This document shows positions 11,110 to 20,718 of a stretch of 64,000 bases of DNA, piece after piece. Made by a program: the position numbers and the translations under genes. How positions within the stretch are numbered: the first letter of the stretch is position 1; the number at the start of each line of letters is the position of its first letter. Source of the DNA: Gracilaria vermiculophylla. Its lineage: Eukaryota > Rhodophyta > Florideophyceae > Gracilariales > Gracilariaceae. The stretch spans positions 2,597,998 to 2,661,997 of the forward strand of contig JAHNZQ020000308.1 of the NCBI GenBank assembly GCA_019155205.2. The letters run 5' to 3'. The notes below the pieces were generated by a model. The model made no database searches. It saw nothing but the letters and a program-made list of their open reading frames with translations, and was not told the origin of the DNA.

Positions 11110-11904
11110 ATGAGGGCGCTGTTACTTCTGATGAGCGCTCTGCTTCTTTCCTCATCTTACTCACAGGTATGCACACTGACTGACCCCCTGGATTCTGCTC
11201 GTTTTATATCCGCATTTCGGAAGTCATTTCGAGACCAAGTGAGGAATACGGACCGAAATTTGGCCAGAGATGCGCGACGTTTGCTGCGAAATGTTCAAGA
11301 GGAATTCACTCCGAATACTGGTGTGGACTGCCATGCCCGTTCCCGCTTGAAACAAGAATATTGCAGTATCTGTGTTCGCCGTATTGGATTTTCTATTCCA
11401 CTTGATTGGTTTGCTCGAAATGAAGAGCGAGCAAAAAGGCGAAAAGGCGATTTTGTACATCAGTTACGAGAAGGAGCATGTGCGAGAGATCCATGCAAAC
11501 GACACGCCAAACAAAGCCCGTCACCTATGCCGGAGCCGTTGACTTATATCGCATCTCCAGAAGGGTCTTCTTTTCCTGTTTCGTTTGTTGCGGCGGTTGT
11601 GGTGGAATTGGACTCTGCTCGAATCGTCTTTCGAGCGAGCAATGACAGCCCTAATATCCTACAACGCAACCTTGATGGTGTGATTTATGAATCTTCCGGT
11701 GGAAGCATGGAATATGATTACTTCTCTTGCGTTACGAGCGCTTTACAACTTCATGGAATCATGGACAGGGCAGCAGGTGCTGTTGCAAGTGGATGTTCGA
11801 GCAATTGGAATCTCGTATGTATTGAAGAAAGTTTAACATGGAGCTTGTGCCCTTCCGTTTCCGGATGCGTGACGGGAGGTATAAGCATTACAAACATTTG
11901 TTAG
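11110..11904 (+). CDS. Predicted secreted Cys-containing protein, function unknown
   Basis: A 264-residue protein that I do not recognise. It begins with a textbook signal peptide: M-R, then a Leu/Ala/Ser hydrophobic core to about residue 18, with cleavage likely after 'SYSQ'. The mature part has an Arg-rich helical stretch (about 30-65), a 'CHARSR...EYCSIC' cluster (about 75-95), and a hydrophobic C-terminal half with paired Cys ('CIEESLTWSLCPSVSGC'). The even scatter of Cys suggests disulfides in the secretory pathway, cell wall or vacuole. There are no other membrane segments and no known catalytic motif. It is single-exon, and base composition is like the neighbours. The call rests on the signal peptide and long frame. 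Confidence 0.6.
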   Translation: MRALLLLMSALLLSSSYSQVCTLTDPLDSARFISAFRKSFRDQVRNTDRNLARDARRLLRNVQEEFTPNTGVDCHARSRLKQEYCSICVRRIGFSIPLDWFARNEERAKRRKGDFVHQLREGACARDPCKRHAKQSPSPMPEPLTYIASPEGSSFPVSFVAAVVVELDSARIVFRASNDSPNILQRNLDGVIYESSGGSMEYDYFSCVTSALQLHGIMDRAAGAVASGCSSNWNLVCIEESLTWSLCPSVSGCVTGGISITNIC

Positions 11905-14189
11905 AAGCAGAATGAGAAAAATTCATTTTCCATGTTTTGTGGTTTTATCGTCACAGTAATGATGCGCATTGCTCACGGACTTCTCTAGAAAGGGGGGGAT
12001 CAATTTTTTGTGTGCTTGCATTGCAACATCACTGCGTAAAGCTCATATGAAGGACGATGGTCACAAACTTTTTCCCTGGTGATATTCCTGTACTCTTTTT
12101 TTATATTCATAGTTTACTGGTTGAGACGGTCGTTGGGGATATCTTTATGGAGCGATTCAGTGGGCCATTCTTTTCTCACGACTTGCGCCTCGTAGCCGTA
12201 TCAATCAGGTCGTCTAGACGTGTGCACTCAACACAAAATGGGAAATTTTTGAACTCGTTTTGTACATCATAGCACGAACGAGCGCTGAAGTTTTTTTTTT
12301 AGAATCACATGTCTGGGAAGCGTTTTATGTACCTTGACTTCTCAGTATTCAGTGCAATGTCGGGACGGCTATATGTTCTAATGTTAAGTACTTTCAAGGA
12401 AGAAATCAGCTTGTTTAATGATTAATATGATAAACCTTCTTGTAGATCCTGTAAAGGGTATTCTAACAAACTTCATCAAAACATTCTTCATAGAGAAGTC
12501 TCACGATGGGCTTTTCATCATTCCTTTAAAGAGGGATATCTGTACCCCATAAGTAAGTGCATCGAAACGACATGGAGAGTTTTCACGGCTGCCTTGTGGT
12601 TGAGTTTAAAAGAAGAGCAAAATATGATCATGATGCGTATACCCAGCCAGCCAGAAGTTTTTTTTCTATCTTGAGACCGAATTTATACGTGGAATGACAC
12701 TATCTTCTGAGCCTCATCATGTGATGAGGCTCAATTGCAAATGTCTCACAACCTGAAGCCCATAAATGTGGTAACCCTTTTTTGGCTGATTGTCGTGTTG
12801 CGCTCTACAATGCTTCTAGCTTTACTCATTGTTGGCTAATAATAATTGAACTAAAAAAGAAGAACGGGTCTACTCTTGTTCTTGCGAGTAGGTTAATTTC
12901 TCATCAACGAGCAAGGAAAACAAGTCGTAAAAAACACAGCACCACTGCATGGTGAAATCCCCTTTTCCACATATCGATAACCTTCACTGGCAGCATTGTA
13001 CAGAATTTTAGTGAAGGTCGCGATAACCCTTACATTATGTGTGCCAGATATACCACATGTGGAAAAATGGCTAAGTTGAGAATGGGCCCGCCCTTCGAGT
13101 ATTTCGATACTAAAAACTCTCGTGACTCGAAAACGGAGGCACTCAAACTCACGACCTACTGGTCTCAGGATGCATCCTCGGGAGAGAAGTTCGTGACATA
13201 TCCCGAGTGACAACCTGAGAGACAGCTCACAGATGGAGGCGGTCAGCCTTACGAAATACTGTGGTTGAACACCTAATCACTTATGCTTTCATTGCGCTAT
13301 AATAAAGGTGCAAAAGAGAATAATAGACCTGAGGGCTGGTGTATTTACATGAGCCGAGTTTTCAAGAGAAAATGGGTGAAAGCTCTTAACGTTATGATTC
13401 ACATGGCTGGCAAATCACAACCTGCGAGCTTCTGTATTGATTGGAGGTTGTAGCCATGAAGCGTCTTTGGGCTGAAAAATACATTTTTTGTTCTTCACCA
13501 AGCCATTCACAACGTCAATGTACAGCTTGGCATGTGCAATTCATTATCTACACTAATAAATTTGGGTTTGCAAGGACGAGGGCGGAACATATTGCGCCAC
13601 ATAATTGATACAGGAAATGTTCGTCCTTCTATTCTACTCGTACCTCCCTTGTTAGGCTTGGAGTTTGAAATAAAGATCACTATGGCGAAGCCGTTAGTTC
13701 TTGCTGTCATGTTTGAAGCTGTGCTGTGCATTGTGAGGAAAGTTTCGGGCAGAGCACGCCGTGAGAGCGTCAGCTGTTCGTAAGACATTCACGCAGACCA
13801 GCTTCACTTGTGTAGAATTTGTACAAGACCGGCCACCAATGCTGGGAGGTAGTGAATGTCTCTGCCGGATGTGCGGCAGCGCGTAACCGGCAGATGTCTC
13901 ACGCGGAGCTGCGTAGCTGGTCTATGGGTGCGCGCACTCGCCATATGACGATCACGAGAATGCCGAGCACCAAATTTCGAATTCGGACAAAAAGAAAGCC
14001 AAAACAGCCAAAAACGCATTCGTACAACACACCACCACCGTCGCAACTGTGCAACTGCAAGTGCCGTACAGTATCTCTACATGCATGGGGCTATCCACCG
14101 AATAAATCTGTGCCGGCCTCCAACTCCCTTCCCCGCAGCGCACCTCATGCGCTTTTCCACCCCCGACACCCGCCTCTTTCGCACCCAGC
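11905..14189. other. AT-rich gene-free region
   Basis: About 2.3 kb of AT-rich DNA with T runs (12288-12300, 12657-12666), a 24-bp palindrome at 12709-12732, and no convincing gene. Short open frames on both strands near 13500-13790 have no domains. The last 150 bp before 14190 become C/T-rich, like leaders of other genes in the window, and are probably the 5' UTR of the VHS-GAT gene. Confidence 0.45.
12709..12732. repeat. 24-bp near-perfect palindrome
   Basis: GAGCCTCATCA and TGATGAGGCTC are exact reverse complements of 11 bp separated by TG. It sits alone in an AT-rich gene-free stretch. Function is unknown: it could be a hairpin in a 3' UTR, a binding site for a dimeric protein, or a target-site remnant. 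Confidence 0.7.
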
Positions 14190-16724
14190 ATGAGCCAGAG
14201 GCCGCTTCCCCGGTCAACCACCGGCATGGATGTAACCTATCGTCGCCCGCAGCAGCGCGCTCCGTCTTTTGACGGTCTGGGTGCCGGCGGCAAGCCTGCG
14301 CGCGACCCATATCTCACGCGCGTGGTAATTATGGTCGACGAGGCAACGGAACCCGGACTGACGGACGAGCAGGCTGCCAGGCATCGATCTGCGATAGTGA
14401 ATTTATTGTTGAACAGAGGTCAGGACATGCCGTCTTCTCTGCACAACACCGATCCTGGTCCGGCCGTCGCTTACGCGTTGCGGAAGCGTCTAAAGAGTGA
14501 GGACGAACTTGCTGTTCTTAGCACTCTCACTCTGTTGGATGAACTCATGCGTGTCGTTCCATATTTCTATCGCCAGATTGCGAACGAGAAATTCTTCAGA
14601 CGACTATGGCGCTTCGTTGTACCGGATTACAAGAACGGCGTCAAGTCAATGATTCCCATATTCGGAAAGCCTAAGCTGCATGCTGGATATCGTGACCACT
14701 CGGAGGTCGCCAACAGAGTCAAAATCCTCATAAGGGCATGGGCGGAAGAGCTTTCTGTCATGTTTGAAGGCCGTTACGAGCCACATGCTGGTTTCCTAAT
14801 CGAACGCTACAACAACAAGCGCACTCGTATCCCTTTCCCCGAAGTTCCTAGAACCGGATCCCCGTGGGTCTGCCCCGTGGACCTTTCCAAGTTAAGCGCC
14901 TACTTTAAAGAAACAAAGAGCCGCCGGCCGGCAGAGGAAGCAATCACCCTGGCGGGCGCCGAAAATACAGTAGAGTTGTTTGCCAATTTGGTGGAAAACG
15001 CAAGTCGCATAGAGGACTTGAAAGAAGAAGTTTGTCAAGAATTAGCGCAGCGCTGCATGCACATATCGAACAACTTGACAAAACTCAGCATGAGCATGAG
15101 CAAAGAAGAAGAATTATCTCGAGCGATCAATGTTAGTGAAAAGCTTCAGAAAGCACTTGCACAATACAAACGAAGTCTCTCGAGTGGCAGAATTGAACGC
15201 GCTATTCCTGTCGTAGACTCCGCCAGTCTTGAAAGCGAAGAGGAAAAGTATGGCCGCGGTGGTTTGAGAGCAGTATCGTCTAGAAGTCTTGAAAGGTACA
15301 ACAGCATGCCTCCAAGACCCTTTCAGTATAGCGATTCTTCAGATTATTCAAGCTCTGGACGGCGCGAATGGGGTAATCGTGAAAGAATGGAACGACCTCG
15401 AAAAGAAAATCCTCAAGTTAGAAGGGGTGCAGGTGGGGCATCTGATAGCCGACGAGACCCTCCACCTGAAGACGATCAACAGCGCACAAGAATTTATAGA
15501 CGAAGCGCTACCGTTGCACAAAGTTCGAAGAGGAAGGGGTCCCTCGAAGGTAAAGTCAAGGACAGGAACGTTGCTTTGGAGAAACGAGAAAGACGTGAAC
15601 TTACGAGGGCAAGAAGTCGTCGTGAGAAGAGTGACAGTGAACTACCAAAGCTCACAAAGAAGAAACCTGGCTCAGCTAAGAATAATCTTATTTCAGTGCA
15701 GGACGAATCTTCCTCTGAGTCCTCGTCCTCCGACGAAGACAAGAATACACAGGCTTTTACAATGCTGGCCGAGCGGTATTCTACACCAAAAGAGTCCCGA
15801 AAGCAAAAAGCCAAGTCGAGGGATTCCAAATCGAAAACTCCGAAACAGTCATCAGCTCAGTCAAGCAACTCTTCGGCTACTCCGAGCTCGAGCACCCAAA
15901 GTGTGCCTCCAATATCCAATATGCCGATTAACCCAGCTGCTTATTATTCTTCTATGTCAGGTATGGGATACAATCCGATGATGATGATGCCCAACCCCTA
16001 TGCCATGTATGGCTCTATGGCACATGTTCCGGTTCAGGATCCTATGGGGATGTACAAAGCATATCAAACAGTCAACCCAGCTATGTATTACAACAGCATG
16101 AATCCCCACATGTACTCCTCGTTCACACCAAATGTACCCGGAGTATCCCAAATGCCAAACTTTCAGATGACTGGTGGCGGTCCGTCGTCAACAGCCGGAT
16201 CATCCAGTACTGCGCAACCTCCATCACTTCAGGGATCAAGCTCCACAGCCGGGGCTGGGGCAGGCCAATCGCAGCCTTCGAGAGTCACCACTGATGGTTT
16301 TAATTCCCAGAGTCCTTCACCACCGAGTGGTTCAATGCCCTCTCCGCCGTTGATGAGTTCTTATTATGCAAGTGTACCTGGTATGCCAATCATGCCGCAG
16401 CCAATGATGGCGCAAACAGTGATGCCGCAAGCTGGATATGTTCCCACGCCACCTGAGAATGTAACTGTCCCATCAGCTTCTGGTCCTCAAACAGTCGGAG
16501 ATGGACAAGCAGAAGCATACAGAAATGCCATGAACCAAGCCGCAGTTGCCTATCATGCTGCGGCGGCAATGTACAGGAGTGTCCAAGGAGAAGCTCCGAT
16601 CGCAGCACAACCTACCCCTGCTGCCAACCTTACCATTGATAGTGTATCTGCTCCTTTGAATAGCACTTTTAATCCTTCCGGTGCCGCAACTGACGGAACG
16701 AAAGGTGAGGGATCTAAGGAGTAG
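14190..16724 (+). CDS. VHS-GAT domain trafficking adaptor (TOM1/TOL-like)
   Basis: An 844-residue single-exon protein. Residues ~42-195 match a VHS domain: 'VDEATEPGLTDEQ', 'PAVAYALRKRLKS', 'LSTLTLLDELMRVVPYFY' and 'VANRVKILIRAWAEEL'. Residues ~268-330 match the helical GAT domain ('EEVCQELAQRCMHISNNLTK' followed by a helix ending 'ALAQYKR'). A basic/Ser-rich middle (about 350-560) leads into a Met/Pro/Gln/Tyr-rich low-complexity tail. In TOM1, TOL and GGA proteins this pair binds ubiquitinated cargo and clathrin at endosomes or the TGN, as an ESCRT-0-like function. There is no GAE ear, which favours TOM1/TOL over GGA. The ATG at 14190 is preceded by a pyrimidine-rich leader, and the gene is convergent with importin beta. 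Confidence 0.85.
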   Translation: MSQRPLPRSTTGMDVTYRRPQQRAPSFDGLGAGGKPARDPYLTRVVIMVDEATEPGLTDEQAARHRSAIVNLLLNRGQDMPSSLHNTDPGPAVAYALRKRLKSEDELAVLSTLTLLDELMRVVPYFYRQIANEKFFRRLWRFVVPDYKNGVKSMIPIFGKPKLHAGYRDHSEVANRVKILIRAWAEELSVMFEGRYEPHAGFLIERYNNKRTRIPFPEVPRTGSPWVCPVDLSKLSAYFKETKSRRPAEEAITLAGAENTVELFANLVENASRIEDLKEEVCQELAQRCMHISNNLTKLSMSMSKEEELSRAINVSEKLQKALAQYKRSLSSGRIERAIPVVDSASLESEEEKYGRGGLRAVSSRSLERYNSMPPRPFQYSDSSDYSSSGRREWGNRERMERPRKENPQVRRGAGGASDSRRDPPPEDDQQRTRIYRRSATVAQSSKRKGSLEGKVKDRNVALEKRERRELTRARSRREKSDSELPKLTKKKPGSAKNNLISVQDESSSESSSSDEDKNTQAFTMLAERYSTPKESRKQKAKSRDSKSKTPKQSSAQSSNSSATPSSSTQSVPPISNMPINPAAYYSSMSGMGYNPMMMMPNPYAMYGSMAHVPVQDPMGMYKAYQTVNPAMYYNSMNPHMYSSFTPNVPGVSQMPNFQMTGGGPSSTAGSSSTAQPPSLQGSSSTAGAGAGQSQPSRVTTDGFNSQSPSPPSGSMPSPPLMSSYYASVPGMPIMPQPMMAQTVMPQAGYVPTPPENVTVPSASGPQTVGDGQAEAYRNAMNQAAVAYHAAAAMYRSVQGEAPIAAQPTPAANLTIDSVSAPLNSTFNPSGAATDGTKGEGSKE

Positions 16725-17401
16725 TGTATACTTTAGTAGATCATGAGATTTCTTTGCGTAGCACTAGGAGGCAGAATTCGGGCGGAGTGGGCCGATTCGC
16801 ATCCTCTTAGGATTTACTACAGTATGGGTAAGAATTTCGTTCGTTTCCGAAGTGACGGAAGACTGACCATGGACGAGTGCCAAGTTCTTGATGTCTCAAC
16901 CCGTAAAACTGTCACATCGTGATGCATCATGCATGGGTTCATGAGCTAAGAAAGGGAAGGGGTCTGAATACATCCCACATTTCGATGGTTTTTTCCTTGT
17001 CAGTCGTTAATTTCGGACCTTCTTGATTTACGTTAATATGCGACTTCGTGCAATGGGAAATATGTACTGTCTCATTTGGCGTTGTGAAGGATAGTAATCA
17101 ATTGCTACCGAGGCACCTGCTCTGTATGTTTCGTTGACTGAATCAGAAAGTATATGCAATGAAATGCAATGCAAGAATTAGAAAGCATTTCAATGGGAAA
17201 GACTGTCGATGGGTAACCATCACGATGGAGAGTATCGCTCCATGTTTTACCCGTTCGTGGACGACTTCTCGTGCGACTCCAGCGTTAGTCACAAATTCTC
17301 AAGGGCACCGTTTACGGAGGATCACCAATTGACGATAACGAGCTCTACTAACTTCAGTGTTACCTTATCTAGTGTAAGAACTAGTCTTGAGCGGAATCCA
17401 T
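16725..17401. other. Convergent 3' region between VHS-GAT and importin beta genes
   Basis: About 680 bp of AT-richer DNA with no domain-bearing frame. It should hold the 3' UTRs of both flanking genes. Confidence 0.4.
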
Positions 17402-20044
17402 TTAAGACCTGAAAATAGCATAGAACGCCAAAGTGGCAATCTCACTGGTTCGCGCGTCTTCAGAGGTTGATCCACGCTCAACAAGAATTCGCAGCCACTG
17501 TTTTTGACTTGCTATTGCCTTGAATGGTGGTATTGCGTCCACTAAATCCCCCATCAAACCTGTGACGTCCCTGCGAATCAAGGCAGTCGTGGGAATGTTG
17601 GTTTTGGGGCCTTCAGTCACCAAGACTTCGCAAAAGGTTACAATCCAATCCAGATGCGGATGCAAAATCTCTTGTTTGTTATCGTCTTTCAAACCACTTA
17701 CAATCCCTATGTAAGACTCCAAGATTGCCTCGCGCAAGGCTATGACCCACTCCATGGTGTCATAGTCATCGGGTAGAACGTCTAAATGCAAACTGGACTC
17801 TGCAGCCTGTCTCATACAGTCCATGACTGGCTTTAAGTACGTCTCGAATTGACCTTTCACAGACATCGCAATATCACCGAAGCAACCCATAATTCCAGGC
17901 TTGACCGTACGATTGAGAGTAGGGCTTTTCAACGCTTCCAATAGAAGAGATACAATCGCATTTGCGTACGGCATCAAGTCTTTCCCTAACCCTCTGCATA
18001 TCTCTCCAGCGACACCGACAGCGACCCCTACCATTTGATGAGCTTGTAAGTTCCCCAGCGCTTGATGTAGAAATGGTACAAAATGCGACATATATCGATT
18101 GAATTCTTTCCCAAGAACATGAGCCAACGCTCCGACAGCCAGGAAGGCGTCTTCCAAAGAAGCCTCCGATCCCGGAACTTGAAATACGTTCAAATAGTCT
18201 CTCATCAAATGATCAGCGTGTGGAGCAACCTGCTCTATGGTTAGTCGGTGCGTAGCCGTCGTCAACGCGCCACAAGCGAGGCCCACCTCCTCTATCGCGT
18301 CCATTTGTTCCACTTCGCTTAGCGCTCTCGGCACGGCATTGAGGGCTGCTTCTAACTTATTTCTCAGCAGAGGAATACATGATGCAATGAATGGCAGTGC
18401 ATCTCTTGAGACGCTTCGGAAAAGTGCGTTAATAGTTTCGTACACTGAGATTCGCAAATTAGAATCACCAGCATCATCTCGGCTGGCAGATTGCATTAAA
18501 CAAGTGAACAGAGGCTCAAAGTATTCCGTCAACGGTCCAGATTCTTCATTCTGATCTCCGCAAAACCTCTCAGCGATATTGTGAATTGCGTAGCAAATAT
18601 GCGCAGCTAATTCCGGATTCTCTGCCGCCATAAGAGAGCACTTCAGACACTCTACGAGGGATTTCAAGTGGTTTAAAGTAGTGTGTCTGTCCACAAGAAC
18701 GACACGCCCGAGGGTCCATGCAGTTGTGTCCTTAACCGCAAGACTTGGATCGTGGACCAGGATCTGTATCAAGACAATAATAGCTTCTCTTACGAGATTG
18801 CATACTTCAACCTCAGGAGGCCCTTCAAGCACACTACCAAGAACGAGTATGGCAGCCTCTCGAGAACGCCAATTGGCTTGGTCTCGAATGTTAGTCTCAA
18901 TAAATGGTTTCACAAGCCCAAGAACTGTGTTTGGAGCAGCTTGAGCGAGAAGTTCTATACATGCCCCAGCGGCAGTGGCTATGTTCCAAGATGAGTCTTC
19001 AAGAGGGTCATCCTCTTGCTTTTTCAAGGAATCAAATACAGGACCACAAAGATATGGAAGGGCGTGAGTAACAAATTCCTCAGATTTCCTTTCAGGTGGT
19101 GTAGAGGGGTCGCTTGATTCGCTTTCATATAGGATTGAAATCTCTTCCTCAGCTACTGTTGACCAGAACTCAATGGCTTGCATTGCAACTGGCTCAACGT
19201 CATTTCTGATTGCGTTTTCAGTTAGTGTGTAAATATCTCGGATATACTCCGAGAGCTTTTCATAGTAATTCTCAGCAACCTTTACAAGTCCCTCAAATGC
19301 AGCCTGACGCACCTGAACGTCTCCTGACTTGGCAGCTTCGCATATAGTTTTGACTATGGCCGCCCTCTCTGCCGGAATTTCAAACTGAGCCCTTGCAAAT
19401 TCAAGAGTATTGTTAAGAGCATTGGTTGCAGCGAGCCGAACCAAGTGAGCAGACTGCTCTGTACTCCCAGCACTACCCGGGTATGCCATTCCTTGTACCA
19501 CGGCCGTAAGGATCTGGTTTGATTGAGTTGATAGCACATTGTCAAGACGATCTCCAATTCCTGCCTCTTCACAAGTATATCCCAGCGCTTCCAAAGATGC
19601 CTGTTTAACATGATCTTGTGGAGATGCTGCACTCATCAACAAGTCAGACACCAACGTATCCCAAGCACCTCGAGCAACATCCATTGCCGCGACCTTGGCA
19701 ATGACTTGCGCAGCAGCTCTGCGTGGTTCGGGAGCGCGGGCTGCCAGAGCATGGAGAAGTTTGGTCCGAATGTGTGTCTTGGCACTCTCATCAATAGACC
19801 GCACCCATCTTTCATGAAGGTGATGCTTGGCGGCAGGATCCCTAGTGTAAATTGCATTTTTGACAATGAGACCGGCAAGACGACGGGATTCTGGATCATT
19901 TTCTTCACCGGCAAGATGGTCGACAAGGGTAGTTAAGTAGAGCCCCGGATTGTTTTCTTCAGCTTCCTTGAGCACCCTCTCAGCGTGTGTGCGAGTCTGA
20001 GTATCGGCTGATTGAGCAGAGAGCAAGATCTGCGTGACATCCAT
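17402..20044 (-). CDS. KPNB1: Importin subunit beta-1 (karyopherin beta)
   Basis: An 880-residue HEAT-repeat protein, close to the ~860-876 residues of animal and plant importin beta1. The N-terminal importin-beta domain is clear ('MDVTQILLSAQSADTQTRTH', then 'RRLAGLIVKNAIY'). The body carries helical repeats throughout, including the acidic 'ATAAGACIELLAQ' region, 'WTLGRVV' and 'LAAHICYAIHNIAERF'. It binds importin alpha or cargo directly, docks at nuclear pores and is released by RanGTP. It is single-exon and complete. The start lies 380 bp from that of eL36, head to head, suggesting a shared divergent promoter of two housekeeping genes. Confidence 0.96.
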   Translation of the reverse strand: MDVTQILLSAQSADTQTRTHAERVLKEAEENNPGLYLTTLVDHLAGEENDPESRRLAGLIVKNAIYTRDPAAKHHLHERWVRSIDESAKTHIRTKLLHALAARAPEPRRAAAQVIAKVAAMDVARGAWDTLVSDLLMSAASPQDHVKQASLEALGYTCEEAGIGDRLDNVLSTQSNQILTAVVQGMAYPGSAGSTEQSAHLVRLAATNALNNTLEFARAQFEIPAERAAIVKTICEAAKSGDVQVRQAAFEGLVKVAENYYEKLSEYIRDIYTLTENAIRNDVEPVAMQAIEFWSTVAEEEISILYESESSDPSTPPERKSEEFVTHALPYLCGPVFDSLKKQEDDPLEDSSWNIATAAGACIELLAQAAPNTVLGLVKPFIETNIRDQANWRSREAAILVLGSVLEGPPEVEVCNLVREAIIVLIQILVHDPSLAVKDTTAWTLGRVVLVDRHTTLNHLKSLVECLKCSLMAAENPELAAHICYAIHNIAERFCGDQNEESGPLTEYFEPLFTCLMQSASRDDAGDSNLRISVYETINALFRSVSRDALPFIASCIPLLRNKLEAALNAVPRALSEVEQMDAIEEVGLACGALTTATHRLTIEQVAPHADHLMRDYLNVFQVPGSEASLEDAFLAVGALAHVLGKEFNRYMSHFVPFLHQALGNLQAHQMVGVAVGVAGEICRGLGKDLMPYANAIVSLLLEALKSPTLNRTVKPGIMGCFGDIAMSVKGQFETYLKPVMDCMRQAAESSLHLDVLPDDYDTMEWVIALREAILESYIGIVSGLKDDNKQEILHPHLDWIVTFCEVLVTEGPKTNIPTTALIRRDVTGLMGDLVDAIPPFKAIASQKQWLRILVERGSTSEDARTSEIATLAFYAIFRS

Positions 20045-20424
20045 CCCGGGGAAGGGAGCGGGTACGGTGGAGGGGTATCAACAATGCGGCGGCGTCGATG
20101 GAGCCCAACGGGTTTACCGCCGAGCATCGGACGGTTGCCGCGCGGTGGAGGGCAGCGGCACGAACGCCTCACTTGCGCCCGAATGCACGGATGACAGTCG
20201 GAGCGTAGCAGCTGTCCGTCTGACGTGTCCACATACAACAGCGTTCGCTTGAACCCGTGGCGATCTGTAAGTTCCATTTTCGATTAGATTTTTGCTAATG
20301 TGATCGCCGTCGGCGTCGGTGGTGATAACATTTCTCACGGCATCTTTCGCTTGAACGAACGCCGACGGTACAGAACTGCGATCTTCTAGAAAGACCGAGC
20401 GGGTAAACACTACCACCAGCAGAA
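20045..20424. promoter_or_regulatory. Divergent promoter of importin beta and eL36
   Basis: The 380 bp between the two start codons must hold both promoters and 5' UTRs. The importin side is GC-rich; the eL36 side ends in a purine/A-rich leader just before the ATG. I see no TATA box on either strand. Confidence 0.5.
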
Positions 20425-20718
20425 ATGGCGGGCATCGCAGTCGGTTTGAACAAAGGGCACATTGTCACCAAGCGTCAGCCCCTTCAGAAGCGTTCGGCGG
20501 CCATGAAGGGAAAGGTGACCCAGCGTAACGTCGTTGTTCGCGAGGTCGTAAGGGAAGTTTGCGGGTTTGCACCTTATGAAAAGCGTATCCTCGAGCTTCT
20601 GCGCATCGGAAAGGACAAGAGAGCGTTGAAATTTGCCAAGAAGCGCTTGGGAACACATTTACGCGCGAAGAGAAAGCGCGAAGAGATGGCCGACGCACTA
20701 CGCAGCAAGAGAGGTTAA
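20425..20718 (+). CDS. RPL36: 60S ribosomal protein eL36
   Basis: A complete 97-residue protein matching eL36 from end to end: '[15 protein letters not shown]' at the N-terminus, the family signature '[19 protein letters not shown]' (about 42-60), and the basic C-terminal helix ('[20 protein letters not shown]'). It is a component of the large cytosolic ribosomal subunit near the exit-tunnel side. It is single-exon, whereas plant and animal copies have introns, in line with the intron-poor genome. It is divergent from importin beta. Confidence 0.97.
   Translation: MAGIAVGLNKGHIVTKRQPLQKRSAAMKGKVTQRNVVVREVVREVCGFAPYEKRILELLRIGKDKRALKFAKKRLGTHLRAKRKREEMADALRSKRG

Noticed and set aside
13140..13180. 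tRNA-like 3' half on the minus strand (AGGTCGTGAGTTTGAGTGCC)
   Set aside because: It resembles a variable-loop/T-arm, but the T stem does not pair, no anticodon stem forms upstream and no D arm is visible; at best a decayed tRNA-derived SINE.
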